Positions 37,087 through 44,851 of a stretch of DNA of 64,000 bases are shown in pieces. The translations under genes and the position numbers were made by a program. The notes beneath the pieces are model-generated. The model was not told where the DNA came from. It saw nothing but the letters and a program-made list of their open reading frames with translations, and did no database searches. The stretch covers positions 184,046-248,045 of the forward strand of contig JAXMAO010000006.1 of the NCBI GenBank assembly GCA_046350375.1, in the 5' to 3' direction. The DNA comes from JAXMAO01 sp046350375 (GTDB lineage: Bacteria > Planctomycetota > Phycisphaerae > UBA1845 > UTPLA1). How positions within the stretch are numbered: position 1 is the stretch's first letter; every line of letters starts with the position of its first letter.

Positions 37087-38634
37087 CTACGCCAATCGCC
37101 CCACCGCGGCCTCGACGGCCCGCAGGATCGCCCCGCCGCGCACCAGCTCGATCAGCGCCTGCACGTCGGCTCCGTACGCGCGGTCGCGCTCGGCGTGCGC
37201 CACGTGCTGCCGGATTGCCGCGTGCGCCGCGCGCGGCCCCAGCCCGGCCTTCAGCGGGTGCCGGAAATCGAGCGCCTGGGCCGCCGTCAGCAGTTCGATC
37301 GCCAGCACCGACTCGACCCGCTCGACGATCTCGTAACACTTCAGCGCTGACGTTGCACCCATGCTGACGTGGTCTTCCTGGCCCATCGACGTGGGGATGC
37401 TGTCCGTGCTCGCCGGGTGCGACAGCACCTTGCACTCGTTCACCAGCGCCGCCGCCGTGTACTGCGGAATCATCAGCCCGCTGTTCAGCCCGCCGGCGGC
37501 CGTCAGGAACGGCGGCAGACCGTCGCTCCCCGACAGCAGCAGGAAGGTTCGCCGCTCGGAAATGTTCGCCCACTCGGTCAGCGCCATCGCGGAATAGTCG
37601 AGCGCCAGCGCCAGCGGCTCGCCGTGGAAGTTGCCGCCCGAGATCGCTTCGCCATCAATCAGGATCGGGTTGTCCGTCACGGCGTTGATTTCGCACTCGG
37701 TCGCCTCGGCCAGCCGCCGCAGCGCGTCGCGACACGCCCCGTGCACCTGCGGCACGCAGCGCAGCGAGTAGGGATCCTGCACCTTTCCGCAGTCGGCATG
37801 GCTGGGCAGAATCTCGCTTTCGCGCATCAGCAAGTTGACGTTTGCCGCCGTCTCGATCGCCCCGCGGTGCGGCCGCAGCGCGATCAGCCGCCCGTCGAAC
37901 GGCCGCAGGCTGCCGCGCAGCGCCTCGAGCGACAGCGTGGCCGCCACGTCCGCCAGCCGCGCCAGCCGCGCACCGCGTATGCAGACCGCGGCCGCATGGG
38001 CCGACATGAACTGCGTTCCGTTGACCAGCGCCAGGCCATCCTTGGCCTGCAACTGAACCCGCGTCAGCCCGGCCGCCACCAGCGCCGCCGCCCCGTCGCG
38101 CAGCACGCCGCCGAACCGGGCCCGGCCTTCGCCGATCATCGGCAGCACCAGGTGCGCCAGCGGGGCCAGGTCGCCGCTCGCCCCCAGCGAGCCGCGCGAC
38201 GGCACCTCGGGCAGCAACTCGGCCGACAGCATCGCGCACAGCGCCTCGACCACCGCCGGCTGCACGCCGCTGTAGCCGGCCGCCAGCGACTTGATCTTGA
38301 ACAGCATCATCCAGCGCACCAGCGCCGGCTCGAGCGGCGCGCCGACCCCGACCGCGTGCGAACGGATCAGGTTCTCCTGCAACGTCGCCAGGTCGGCCGG
38401 CGCGATTCGCTGCCGGCAGAGCGACCCGAACCCGGTGTTCACGCCGTAGACCGCCGCGGCGCCATTCGCCATCCGCTCCAGAAGCCGGCGACTCTGGGCG
38501 ATCTGCTCGCGCAGGCCGGCCGACAGCCGCACCTGCAGCGGCCGATTCCAGCAGGCGTCCAGCTCGGCCAGCGTCAGCGGAGCGGCCGAAAGTTCGATCG
38601 CCGCCGCTGCCTCCACGGTTTCGCCTTGTTTCAT
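37087..38634 (-). CDS. hutH: Histidine ammonia-lyase
   Basis: The first step of histidine breakdown: histidine to urocanate plus ammonia. The self-made MIO cofactor comes from the A-S-G triplet within G-S-L-G-A-S-G-D-L-A-P-L-A-H. Y-G-V-N-T-G-F-G is near residue 60, and N-A-V-T-D-N-P and the later S-M-G-Q-E-D-H-V-S-M-G fit the active site. 515 residues is normal. The ATG at 38634 has a TATAAT 9 bases upstream and no ribosome-binding site, so the message is probably leaderless or nearly so. Confidence 0.97.
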   Translation of the reverse strand: MKQGETVEAAAAIELSAAPLTLAELDACWNRPLQVRLSAGLREQIAQSRRLLERMANGAAAVYGVNTGFGSLCRQRIAPADLATLQENLIRSHAVGVGAPLEPALVRWMMLFKIKSLAAGYSGVQPAVVEALCAMLSAELLPEVPSRGSLGASGDLAPLAHLVLPMIGEGRARFGGVLRDGAAALVAAGLTRVQLQAKDGLALVNGTQFMSAHAAAVCIRGARLARLADVAATLSLEALRGSLRPFDGRLIALRPHRGAIETAANVNLLMRESEILPSHADCGKVQDPYSLRCVPQVHGACRDALRRLAEATECEINAVTDNPILIDGEAISGGNFHGEPLALALDYSAMALTEWANISERRTFLLLSGSDGLPPFLTAAGGLNSGLMIPQYTAAALVNECKVLSHPASTDSIPTSMGQEDHVSMGATSALKCYEIVERVESVLAIELLTAAQALDFRHPLKAGLGPRAAHAAIRQHVAHAERDRAYGADVQALIELVRGGAILRAVEAAVGRLA

Positions 38635-38643
38635 AGGATGGCG

Positions 38644-38671
38644 ATTATACGGCCGCGCCGTCGCTTGACAG
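38644..38671 (-). promoter_or_regulatory. Promoter of hutH-hutU, leaderless or nearly so
   Basis: On the minus strand CTGTCA (38666-38671), 16 bases, TATAAT (38644-38649). Nine bases separate the -10 from the hutH ATG. A plus-strand TTGACA at 38665-38670 overlaps this -35 and may drive the small gene at 38794. Confidence 0.5.
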
Positions 38672-38793
38672 CCGACCGGACGATGGTTACGAATTCGCCC
38701 GCACGCAGACCGTGCGGCGCCCCGTCTGGCGCGAGGGTGTGCCGCCGAAACCCAGTCGCCGCGAACGCGGTCTGCGCTTCACGGGAGCCGGTC

Positions 38794-38931
38794 ATGGTGG
38801 AACACGCCCGGACACACGTCGGAATGCTCGCAGGCCTGGGCGATTATTTCGTCTGGTGGCAGGGTCTGCTCGCCTTGCTCGTCATCGGACTGCTGATCGC
38901 CTACAAGGTTTATCGCGACAAGCAGGTCTGA
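38794..38931 (+). CDS. 45-residue membrane protein
   Basis: A tiny protein with an N-terminal polar part, one hydrophobic helix (about 22-37, W-W-Q-G-L-L-A-L-L-V-I-G) and a basic tail ending Y-R-D-K-Q-V. The ATG at 38794 has GGGAG six bases upstream, and a TTGACA lies about 125 bases upstream (38665), so a real message is plausible. Function unknown. It is flanked by divergent hutH and by the end of a repair glycosylase gene on the other strand. Confidence 0.6.
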   Translation: MVEHARTHVGMLAGLGDYFVWWQGLLALLVIGLLIAYKVYRDKQV

Positions 38932-39003
38932 TCGGCCCGCCGCTGCCGGCAATGCGGCCGGCGCCCGGCGCCGCGCTTCAGGCTGCGCACGACCAGTCAG
39001 GTT

Positions 39004-39711
39004 TCACGACCCGCCATCCGGGTCGCGATCGCGCTCGATCGCCCCGCACAGAGACTCGTCGCGCGGAAAGCACTCCAGCGGGCAGCCGGCGCACCGCGCC
39101 TGCGGCTTGCAATGCTTCTTTCCCACGGCGACCAGCAGCGCGTGATACTCGTTGAACAGCGCGGCATCGCGCGGCAGGTTGGCCTCGTAAAGCTCTTTCA
39201 GCTCTTCGTATCCCGCGTCGACGTCGATCAGCCGGTGGCGCTTCGCCACCCGCGCCGTGTATGCATCCACCACGAACGTCGCGTGGCCCAGCGCGTAGAG
39301 CAGGATTGCGTCGGCCGTCTCGCGCCCCACGCCGCTGACCGACAGCAGCGACTCGCGCAACTCCGCCGTCGACCGCCCGCGAAGCCGCGACAGATCGCCC
39401 CCCGCCTCGCGAAACAGCCATTCCACCAGGTTCTTCAGCCGCCGCGCCTTGATGTTGTAGTAGCCCGCCGGGCGGATCAGTTCGGCCAGTGCCGCCAGCG
39501 GCGCGGCCCGCAGCGCGGCCCAGTTCAGCCAGCCGCGCGACCGCAGGTTTGCCAGCGCCCGCTCGACGTTTCGCCACTGCGTGTTCTGCGTCAGGATCGC
39601 GCCGATGACCATTTCTTCGGTCGAATTGCCCGGCCACCAGCCCTGCGGGCCGTACGCCCCCAGCAGCCGGTCATACATGTCGCGAAGTGTCTCGCTGGTT
39701 CGATTCGCCAC
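39004..39711 (-). CDS. Endonuclease III-related DNA repair glycosylase (HhH-GPD, iron-sulfur)
   Basis: 235 residues if it starts at GTG 39711. The helix-hairpin-helix is L-L-S-V-S-G-V-G-R-E-T-A-D-A-I-L-L-Y, with the catalytic aspartate likely in F-V-V-D-A-Y-T. The usual lysine of bifunctional Nth (G-V-G-x-K-T) is replaced by arginine (G-V-G-R-E-T), so it may act as a glycosylase without lyase activity. Cysteines C-x5-C-x2-C-x3-C near the end fit a 4Fe-4S site. It resembles the COG2231 relatives of endonuclease III more than true Nth. A longer start at 39750 is unlikely because a -10 box TAGAAT overlaps it. Divergent from the CPBP protease gene. Confidence 0.86.
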   Translation of the reverse strand: MANRTSETLRDMYDRLLGAYGPQGWWPGNSTEEMVIGAILTQNTQWRNVERALANLRSRGWLNWAALRAAPLAALAELIRPAGYYNIKARRLKNLVEWLFREAGGDLSRLRGRSTAELRESLLSVSGVGRETADAILLYALGHATFVVDAYTARVAKRHRLIDVDAGYEELKELYEANLPRDAALFNEYHALLVAVGKKHCKPQARCAGCPLECFPRDESLCGAIERDRDPDGGS

Positions 39712-39759
39712 GCCGTTCCATCGATTGCGACCGCGCGCCTTTCGCGGCATTCTACCCGC

Positions 39760-40545
39760 ATGCCTCGACGCCGTCGGCGGCGAATACGCACGGACGCCAT
39801 TCGTCGGCCCCCGCCGCGCAGCGCGCCGCGCCCGCCCACGCCGCGCGGCTACTACGGCGGCACCCAGCGCCCGCTCCAGTGCCTCGCCTTCCTGCTGCCG
39901 ATCACCGTCGCCTACGAACTCGGCATGGCCTGGCTGCACCGTTCCCACGCCGTAGACGACGGCCCCGATCTCGCCGCACAGCTCGTCCTGCAATGGTTTT
40001 TCAGCCTGTTCGGCGCCACCGGCTATTACCTGCCCGGACTGGCGCTGGTCGCCGTGCTGCTCGCCTGGCACGTCGCCAGCCGCGAACAGTGGCGCATCGA
40101 GGTTCCGCTCCTGGCGGGCATGTCGGCCGAGAGCGTGCTGCTGGCTTTGCCGCTGCTGGTCTTCAGCCGCGTCTTCAACACCGAATCGCTGGCCGCCGCC
40201 ACGTCGAGCGGCGGCGTGCTCGAAGAGCTGCTGCTGTCGCTGGGGGCGGGCATCTACGAGGAACTGGTCTTCCGGCTCATGCTCATCTCGCTGCTCATGC
40301 TCCTGCTGCGCGACATCCTGCGGCTGAAGCAGTCCTGGAGCGTCGGCGCCGCCGTCTGCCTCTCAAGCCTGGCCTTCGCCGCCCATCACTACCCCCCCAT
40401 CGGCAGCGACGAATTCACCGCCACCGCCTTCGCCTTCCGCGCCCTGGCCGGCGGCTACCTTGCCGGGGTCTACGTGATTCGCGGCTTCGGCATCGCCGTC
40501 GGCTGCCACGCGGTGTACGACGTCATCGCGGTCGCGCTCATCTGA
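39760..40545 (+). CDS. CPBP-family intramembrane protease
   Basis: 261 residues, with about 30 basic N-terminal residues and then some eight hydrophobic helices. The CPBP/Abi signature is E-E-L-V-F-R-L (near 165-171), followed by F-A-A-H-H-Y and G-C-H-A-V-Y-D, which provide the glutamates and histidines of the metal-binding active site within the membrane. Such proteins process or stabilise other membrane proteins; the target is unknown. The start at 39760 gives the normal length. It converges with the Xer recombinase gene, with a hairpin between. Confidence 0.9.
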   Translation: MPRRRRRRIRTDAIRRPPPRSAPRPPTPRGYYGGTQRPLQCLAFLLPITVAYELGMAWLHRSHAVDDGPDLAAQLVLQWFFSLFGATGYYLPGLALVAVLLAWHVASREQWRIEVPLLAGMSAESVLLALPLLVFSRVFNTESLAAATSSGGVLEELLLSLGAGIYEELVFRLMLISLLMLLLRDILRLKQSWSVGAAVCLSSLAFAAHHYPPIGSDEFTATAFAFRALAGGYLAGVYVIRGFGIAVGCHAVYDVIAVALI

Positions 40546-40584
40546 CCGTCGCCGGCCGCCTCGCCGCGTCCCCCGGGAAATGAA

Positions 40585-40620
40585 GCGAGCGGCGCCAACC
40601 CGCAGGCCGGCACCGCTCGC
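40585..40620. terminator. Hairpin between convergent genes
   Basis: GCGAGCGG (40585-40592) pairs perfectly with CCGCTCGC (40613-40620), with further pairing inside. Short T-containing tails follow on both strands (GTTTCAG and TTCATTT). It can serve the CPBP gene from the left and the recombinase gene from the right. Confidence 0.55.
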
Positions 40621-40653
40621 GTTTCAGTTCAGATTCACGCGTCTCCGTGACGC

Positions 40654-41721
40654 CTACGACCGCGGGTGGCTGTCGTCGTAGCTTTCCTTCAGCTTGTCCT
40701 GCGCCACGTGCGTGTAGACCTGCGTCGTGCTGATCGAGCGGTGACCGAGCAGCTCCTGCACGCTCCGCAGGTCGGCCCCGTTGTTGAGCATGTGCGTGGC
40801 GAAGGTGTGCCGCAGCGTGTGCGGGCTGATGGTCAGGTCCAGCCCGCAGTTCAGCAGATACTTGTCGAGCTTGCGGCGGACGCTGCGCGTGCTCAGCCGC
40901 TGGCCATGCTTGTTGACGAACAGCGGCTCGGACGCAAACGCGCCGTTCCGCGGATCGGCCTTGCGCATCTCGAGGTAGCGCGTGATCGTCGTCGCGGCGC
41001 TCGCGCCCAGCGGCGCCTGGCGCTCCTTGCGACCCTTGCCGCGCACGCGGATGACCCGCGCCGTCACGTCGATGTCGGCCACGTCCAGCCCGACCAGCTC
41101 GCTGACGCGCACGCCGGTCGAGTAGAGCGTCTCGAGCATCGCGCGGTCGCGCGCCCCGAGCAGCGAGCCGTCGTCCGGCGCGGCCAGCAGCTTCTGCACG
41201 TCGGACAGCGACAGGAACTTGGGCAGTCGCTTGTCCTGCTTGGGCGTGCGGATGGTCGCCACCGGGTTGGCGCTCACGTGGTTGCGCCGCAGGCAGAACT
41301 TGTAGAAGCTCCGCAGCGTCGCCAGCTTCCGCGCCGTGGTGGCCTTGGCGTATTCGTGCTCGCGCAGAAAGCCCAGGAACCGGCGGATGAGGTTGGCGTC
41401 GACCGCCAGCAGGCGCGAGCGCAGCTCGGTGTCGCTGATCTCCAGCGACTGGCGCGTCTGCGTCATCGTGTTCGCCGGACCGTGGCCCGGCGCCGGGCGC
41501 CGCGAGACGGGAAAGACGTTTCCGCCCGTCAGGCCGGTGCCCGGAGTGCCCGCCGATTCGCCGTACACCAGGAAGTCGCAGAACTGCGCCAGGTCGGCGG
41601 CGTAGCACTTGGCCGTGTGCGGCGAGAAGTGACGCTCAAAACGTAGGTAGTTCAGGAATTCCTGAATGAGCGGGTGCACAACTTCGGGAGTCATGGTCGC
41701 GGGACTCTTTTCGGCGATCAT
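40654..41721 (-). CDS. Tyrosine recombinase, XerC/XerD type, with an N-terminal insert
   Basis: It resolves chromosome dimers at dif, or integrates elements. The catalytic set is complete: R in S-T-G-V-R-V-S-E-L, K in R-G-K-G-R-K-E-R, H-x-x-R in H-T-L-R-H-T-F-A-T-H, the second H in L-G-H-R-S-I-S, and the nucleophile Y in T-Q-V-Y-T-H. Normal Xer proteins have about 300 residues. This has 346-355 because of an insert of about 50 residues between C-D-F-L-V-Y and the next helix of the N-terminal domain, rich in Gly/Pro (G-T-G-L-T-G-G). The start may be ATG 41721 or ATG 41694. Whether it is XerC or XerD cannot be settled. It is not near a visible dif site. Confidence 0.93.
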   Translation of the reverse strand: MIAEKSPATMTPEVVHPLIQEFLNYLRFERHFSPHTAKCYAADLAQFCDFLVYGESAGTPGTGLTGGNVFPVSRRPAPGHGPANTMTQTRQSLEISDTELRSRLLAVDANLIRRFLGFLREHEYAKATTARKLATLRSFYKFCLRRNHVSANPVATIRTPKQDKRLPKFLSLSDVQKLLAAPDDGSLLGARDRAMLETLYSTGVRVSELVGLDVADIDVTARVIRVRGKGRKERQAPLGASAATTITRYLEMRKADPRNGAFASEPLFVNKHGQRLSTRSVRRKLDKYLLNCGLDLTISPHTLRHTFATHMLNNGADLRSVQELLGHRSISTTQVYTHVAQDKLKESYDDSHPRS

Positions 41722-41850
41722 GAGATTGTTCGCCCTTGTCTCGTGGTCGAGGCCCGCTCCGCGGCCCTGCGCCTTGCTGTTGCCCGGTTCGAGTTCCACC
41801 CGAATCGCCGGCCCGGGCGCCTGCGCGGCGCCAGGCCCGAAATCGTCCTA

Positions 41851-42060
41851 TTATCGAGCGGTCGTCTCGTCCAACTCAAGTTCCAACCGCCGTCCCATCT
41901 GATAGCTCAGCACCGCCGCGTCGAACCAGTCAAAGTTGCTCGCCGGATCGCTCGCCAGCGATGCAAACGCGCCGATCACGTCGGCCTCGCTGCCCGCCGG
42001 ATAGCGAAACACGTATCGATGGCTTCCCTTGACGAGCGACAGTTGCTGCATCGTCTTCAT
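41851..42060 (-). CDS. Small planctomycete-type conserved protein
   Basis: 69 residues, AAGGA seven bases before the ATG. It opens Q-L-S-L-V-K-G-S-H-R-Y-V-F-R-Y, has a helical middle (V-I-G-A-F-A-S-L-A), and then F-D-W-F-D-A-A-V-L-S-Y-Q-M-G. The tight arrangement of R-Y-x-F-R-Y and F-D-W-F-D-A-A suggests a conserved functional protein, which I believe recurs in planctomycetes, but no role is known to me. It lies 14 bases after a lipoprotein gene and 130 bases before the recombinase. Confidence 0.75.
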   Translation of the reverse strand: MKTMQQLSLVKGSHRYVFRYPAGSEADVIGAFASLASDPASNFDWFDAAVLSYQMGRRLELELDETTAR

Positions 42061-42074
42061 GCCGGTTCCTTCGG

Positions 42075-42764
42075 TCAGTCGCCCGTGCCCGTGCTCGCCA
42101 TCGGCGTCAGTTCCGGACTCATCTGCGTCGCCAGCCGCTCACTCGCATCGAAGCAGCAGTACCGCAGAAACAGCTCCTGACTCACCATATATCGGCGCCA
42201 TCCGTAGGGGCTTTGATCTGCATCTCGATCAACCGCATATTTCCGAATCTCGTCCGCCACCGGCTCGTGCGCCGAGTTATAGACCCGCTGAACCTGCGCT
42301 TCCGGGTCCGCAAATACGCCCGCTCCACCCGCGGCGCCCGACTCCGGCTTCCCGCCCCGGCCCGGCCGCACGTACACCTGCGCCACCAGCCCCACCACCA
42401 GCGGTGAGTACGGCTGGTACTCGGTGATCCCCACCACGCACACGCCGTCGCACCCCAGCCGCTCGGCCGTCTGAATCGCGTGCGCCGGCGAGCGAATCTG
42501 AATCCGACCTTCCCGCGCCAGAACCGCCACCACGCGGCTCACGGGCAGCACCGTCACTCCCGCGTGCGTCGCCAGCTCCGAGGCAAACAGGTCCGCCACG
42601 CGCACCGGGTCCAGCTCCGCCGACCCGCTGAAATTCAACGCCGGCGCCACGGCCAGCGTCAGACCGGCCGGAAACGGATGCGGCGTCGCCGCCAGGTGCG
42701 TCGGCTCGGCGCACCCCGCCAGGCTCGCGGCGACCAGTGCGATCCAGGCGCGACGTATTTCCAT
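42075..42764 (-). CDS. Lipoprotein next to the flagellar filament genes
   Basis: 229 residues from ATG 42764 (a GTG three codons earlier is possible). The signal ends A-A-S-L-A-G-C, a clean lipobox. The mature protein starts with a Pro-rich part, then L-A-V-A-P-A-L-N-F-S-G-S, D-L-F-A-S-E-L, V-L-P-V-S-R and a G-C-D-G-V-C-V-V-G-I-T-E-Y-Q-P-Y core. That order resembles outer-membrane lipoproteins of the CsgG/TolB-N or LpoB-like alpha/beta fold. The C-terminus has a Y-M-V-S-Q-E-L-F-L-R segment. It may help assemble an envelope structure, but the evidence is only shape and position. Confidence 0.72.
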   Translation of the reverse strand: MEIRRAWIALVAASLAGCAEPTHLAATPHPFPAGLTLAVAPALNFSGSAELDPVRVADLFASELATHAGVTVLPVSRVVAVLAREGRIQIRSPAHAIQTAERLGCDGVCVVGITEYQPYSPLVVGLVAQVYVRPGRGGKPESGAAGGAGVFADPEAQVQRVYNSAHEPVADEIRKYAVDRDADQSPYGWRRYMVSQELFLRYCCFDASERLATQMSPELTPMASTGTGD

Positions 42765-42965
42765 TCGTCTCACCGCACACTCGCACCGGCCGGCAGCTCA
42801 CGGTCAGGCCCGGTTGCCCGAACGCGAAAACGCACTGCGCGCCACGCGCGGCGACGACAGCCGGCCACGACCTATAAGGCGTATCGACGTGCTGTGAAGG
42901 GGTCGTTCAGGCGGGCGGCGAAGATTGCCGGGCGATGCACCCGCCAGTGCCGCGCGTGTTTTGCG

Positions 42966-44156
42966 CTAGCGCGAGTCGGACATCGCCGGGGCCGATGCCG
43001 GCGGCGGCTTGATCGGCGGCGCGACCGAATCCATCGATCCGCCGGCGATTCGGCTGCGCACCTCTTTCGCCGTCGTGTTGTTCGGATTGATCGCCAGCGC
43101 CGCAGTCGCGTCGGCCATGGCGTTGGCGCGCAGACCCAGGTCCAGCTCGTTCTTGGCGAGCTCGGCCCAGATTTCGGCATTCTTGGGGTCGATCTTCGCC
43201 GACGCCATCAGAATCGCCACGGCCGCGGCAATCTTGATGTTGTATTCGTTCTTGGCCTGATCGACCCGCGCCCGGCCCAGCGCCAGCCCCGCCGTCGCCG
43301 GGTCGCCTTTCCCCTTCTGCACCGCCTGCTCGCGAATCGTCACCGCGGCGTCCAGCACGTCCTTCAGCAGCCCGAGCTTCTTCTGCACCGGCACGATTTC
43401 CGGAACGCGCACCGCGGCGAACTCGACGAACTGCTCGCGCGACAGCCGCGCCGACGCCTCGATGGCCCGCAGCGCATCGTCGTCCTTGCTGGCGCGCATC
43501 TGGATCCGCGCCAGCTCCCACTGATACTCCGCCGAGCGCGGCAGACCGGTGATGGCCTCGTTCGCCATCGCCACCGCCTCGGTGAACTGTCCGCCCATGC
43601 CGAGCGCCTGGGCGTACTTCATCTGGATGTCGGCGCGCACCTTGCCGGTCTTCGCCGGCGCCTTGTCGAGCGCCTGCTTGAAATTGCGGATCGCCCACTG
43701 GGCATAGTTCGAGCGCAGCGCCAGATCGCCCAGCGCTTCATACCCGCGATAGTCGTTCTTGCCCGCGGTCGTCTTCAGGTAGCGATCCAGCGGCTCGAAC
43801 GCCTCGCGCGGCCGATTGGTCTTGATGAGGAACAGCCCCAGCACGAGCGTCGCCTCGGGCTGCGTCGGGTTCATCAGCAGGGCGTTGTCCATCAGCCGCT
43901 TGGCCGACTCGTAGTCTTCGCGGTCCCAGGCGTTCACCGCCAGCTTGCCATACTCGGCCGCGCGACGCGACTTCTCGACGCCGCTCATCTTCGAGATGTC
44001 GGTCTCGCTGTTCTGCGTGGTCGCCGCCGGCGGCGGCGCTGACAGCCCGGGCTGAGCCGCGGCCGGCGCCGCGCACAGCGCCAGTCCCATCAGACACGCG
44101 GCCCGTCGCACGAAGTGAAATGCCCATCGCTGCCGGGCTGGCCGACGTCGGGTCAT
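42966..44156 (-). CDS. Exported TPR-repeat protein
   Basis: 396 residues with a signal peptide (about 15-34, ending A-A-P-A-A-A-Q). At least five TPR-like helix pairs can be read: A-A-E-Y-G-K-L-A-V-N-A-W, A-T-L-V-L-G-L-F-L, G-Y-E-A-L-G-D-L-A-L, A-E-Y-Q-W-E-L-A-R-I and A-E-I-W-A-E-L-A-K-N. The C-terminus is Pro/Ala-rich. GGAGG stands nine bases before the ATG. It lies downstream of fliS and upstream of a lipoprotein on the same strand. A role in protein-protein contacts at the envelope is inferred. Confidence 0.85.
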   Translation of the reverse strand: MTRRRPARQRWAFHFVRRAACLMGLALCAAPAAAQPGLSAPPPAATTQNSETDISKMSGVEKSRRAAEYGKLAVNAWDREDYESAKRLMDNALLMNPTQPEATLVLGLFLIKTNRPREAFEPLDRYLKTTAGKNDYRGYEALGDLALRSNYAQWAIRNFKQALDKAPAKTGKVRADIQMKYAQALGMGGQFTEAVAMANEAITGLPRSAEYQWELARIQMRASKDDDALRAIEASARLSREQFVEFAAVRVPEIVPVQKKLGLLKDVLDAAVTIREQAVQKGKGDPATAGLALGRARVDQAKNEYNIKIAAAVAILMASAKIDPKNAEIWAELAKNELDLGLRANAMADATAALAINPNNTTAKEVRSRIAGGSMDSVAPPIKPPPASAPAMSDSR

Positions 44157-44268
44157 GGCAACTGACCTCCCTTCAACTGTTCGAGCTTAGGAGTGCCCCT
44201 GCCCCGGGTCAACGCAAGCCGGACCTTCTGACCGTGGCAGTCGTGGCGCACCGGCGGCGCGGGGAGCA

Positions 44269-44715
44269 TCAGCATTCAATACTGATCGGCGAGCCGGCGG
44301 GTTCGACTGGCGTCGCTTCGCCGGCGGTTGCGGCGGCCTCGCTGGCCAGCCGCTGGAGCAGCATTTCCCACGTTGTCCGCTGGTGATGCAGAATCCGCAG
44401 GGCGTCGTCGGCCGCGTCGGGGTCCTGGTGCACGTTGGCGTCCACCAGCCGCCGATAGACGAACCGATACAAGGCTGCCAATTGCTGACACAGGCTGGGG
44501 TTAACTTCGGGCCGCAAGCCGTTTTCCAGCTCAACCACGATCTTCTGCGCCCGCAGCAACTGCTCGCAGCTGGTCGAGTAGTCGTGCCGTTCGAGCGCCT
44601 CGCGACCTTGCGTCGCAAAGCGGATCGCCCCGTCATACAGCATCATCTGAAGCTGTTCCGGGGTCGCCGTCAGCACCGCGCTGCGCAGATATTCGTCCGA
44701 CGGTGTGGGAGTCAT
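44269..44715 (-). CDS. fliS: Flagellin export chaperone FliS
   Basis: FliS binds the C-terminus of flagellin in the cytoplasm and delivers it to the export gate. The family pattern is clear: Y-L-R-S-A-V-L-T-A-T-P-E-Q-L-Q-M-M-L-Y-D-G-A-I-R-F, then the helices around C-E-Q-L-L-R-A-Q-K-I-V and L-Y-R-F-V-Y-R-R-L. 148 residues with an Ala/Pro-rich tail, slightly longer than usual. It directly follows fliD (136 bases), the usual fliD-fliS order. Confidence 0.94.
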   Translation of the reverse strand: MTPTPSDEYLRSAVLTATPEQLQMMLYDGAIRFATQGREALERHDYSTSCEQLLRAQKIVVELENGLRPEVNPSLCQQLAALYRFVYRRLVDANVHQDPDAADDALRILHHQRTTWEMLLQRLASEAAATAGEATPVEPAGSPISIEC

Positions 44716-44851
44716 GCGGTCGGTCCCGATCTTGTTCGCCCGTGACCCGGCCGACTCGCCGGCCAGTTCTCGGGCGACTCGTCGTTGCGATCGGTCGCCC
44801 CCGAGGCTGACTCAAGCTAATTCCGCCCGAAAACCACCGCGATCGCCGCCG

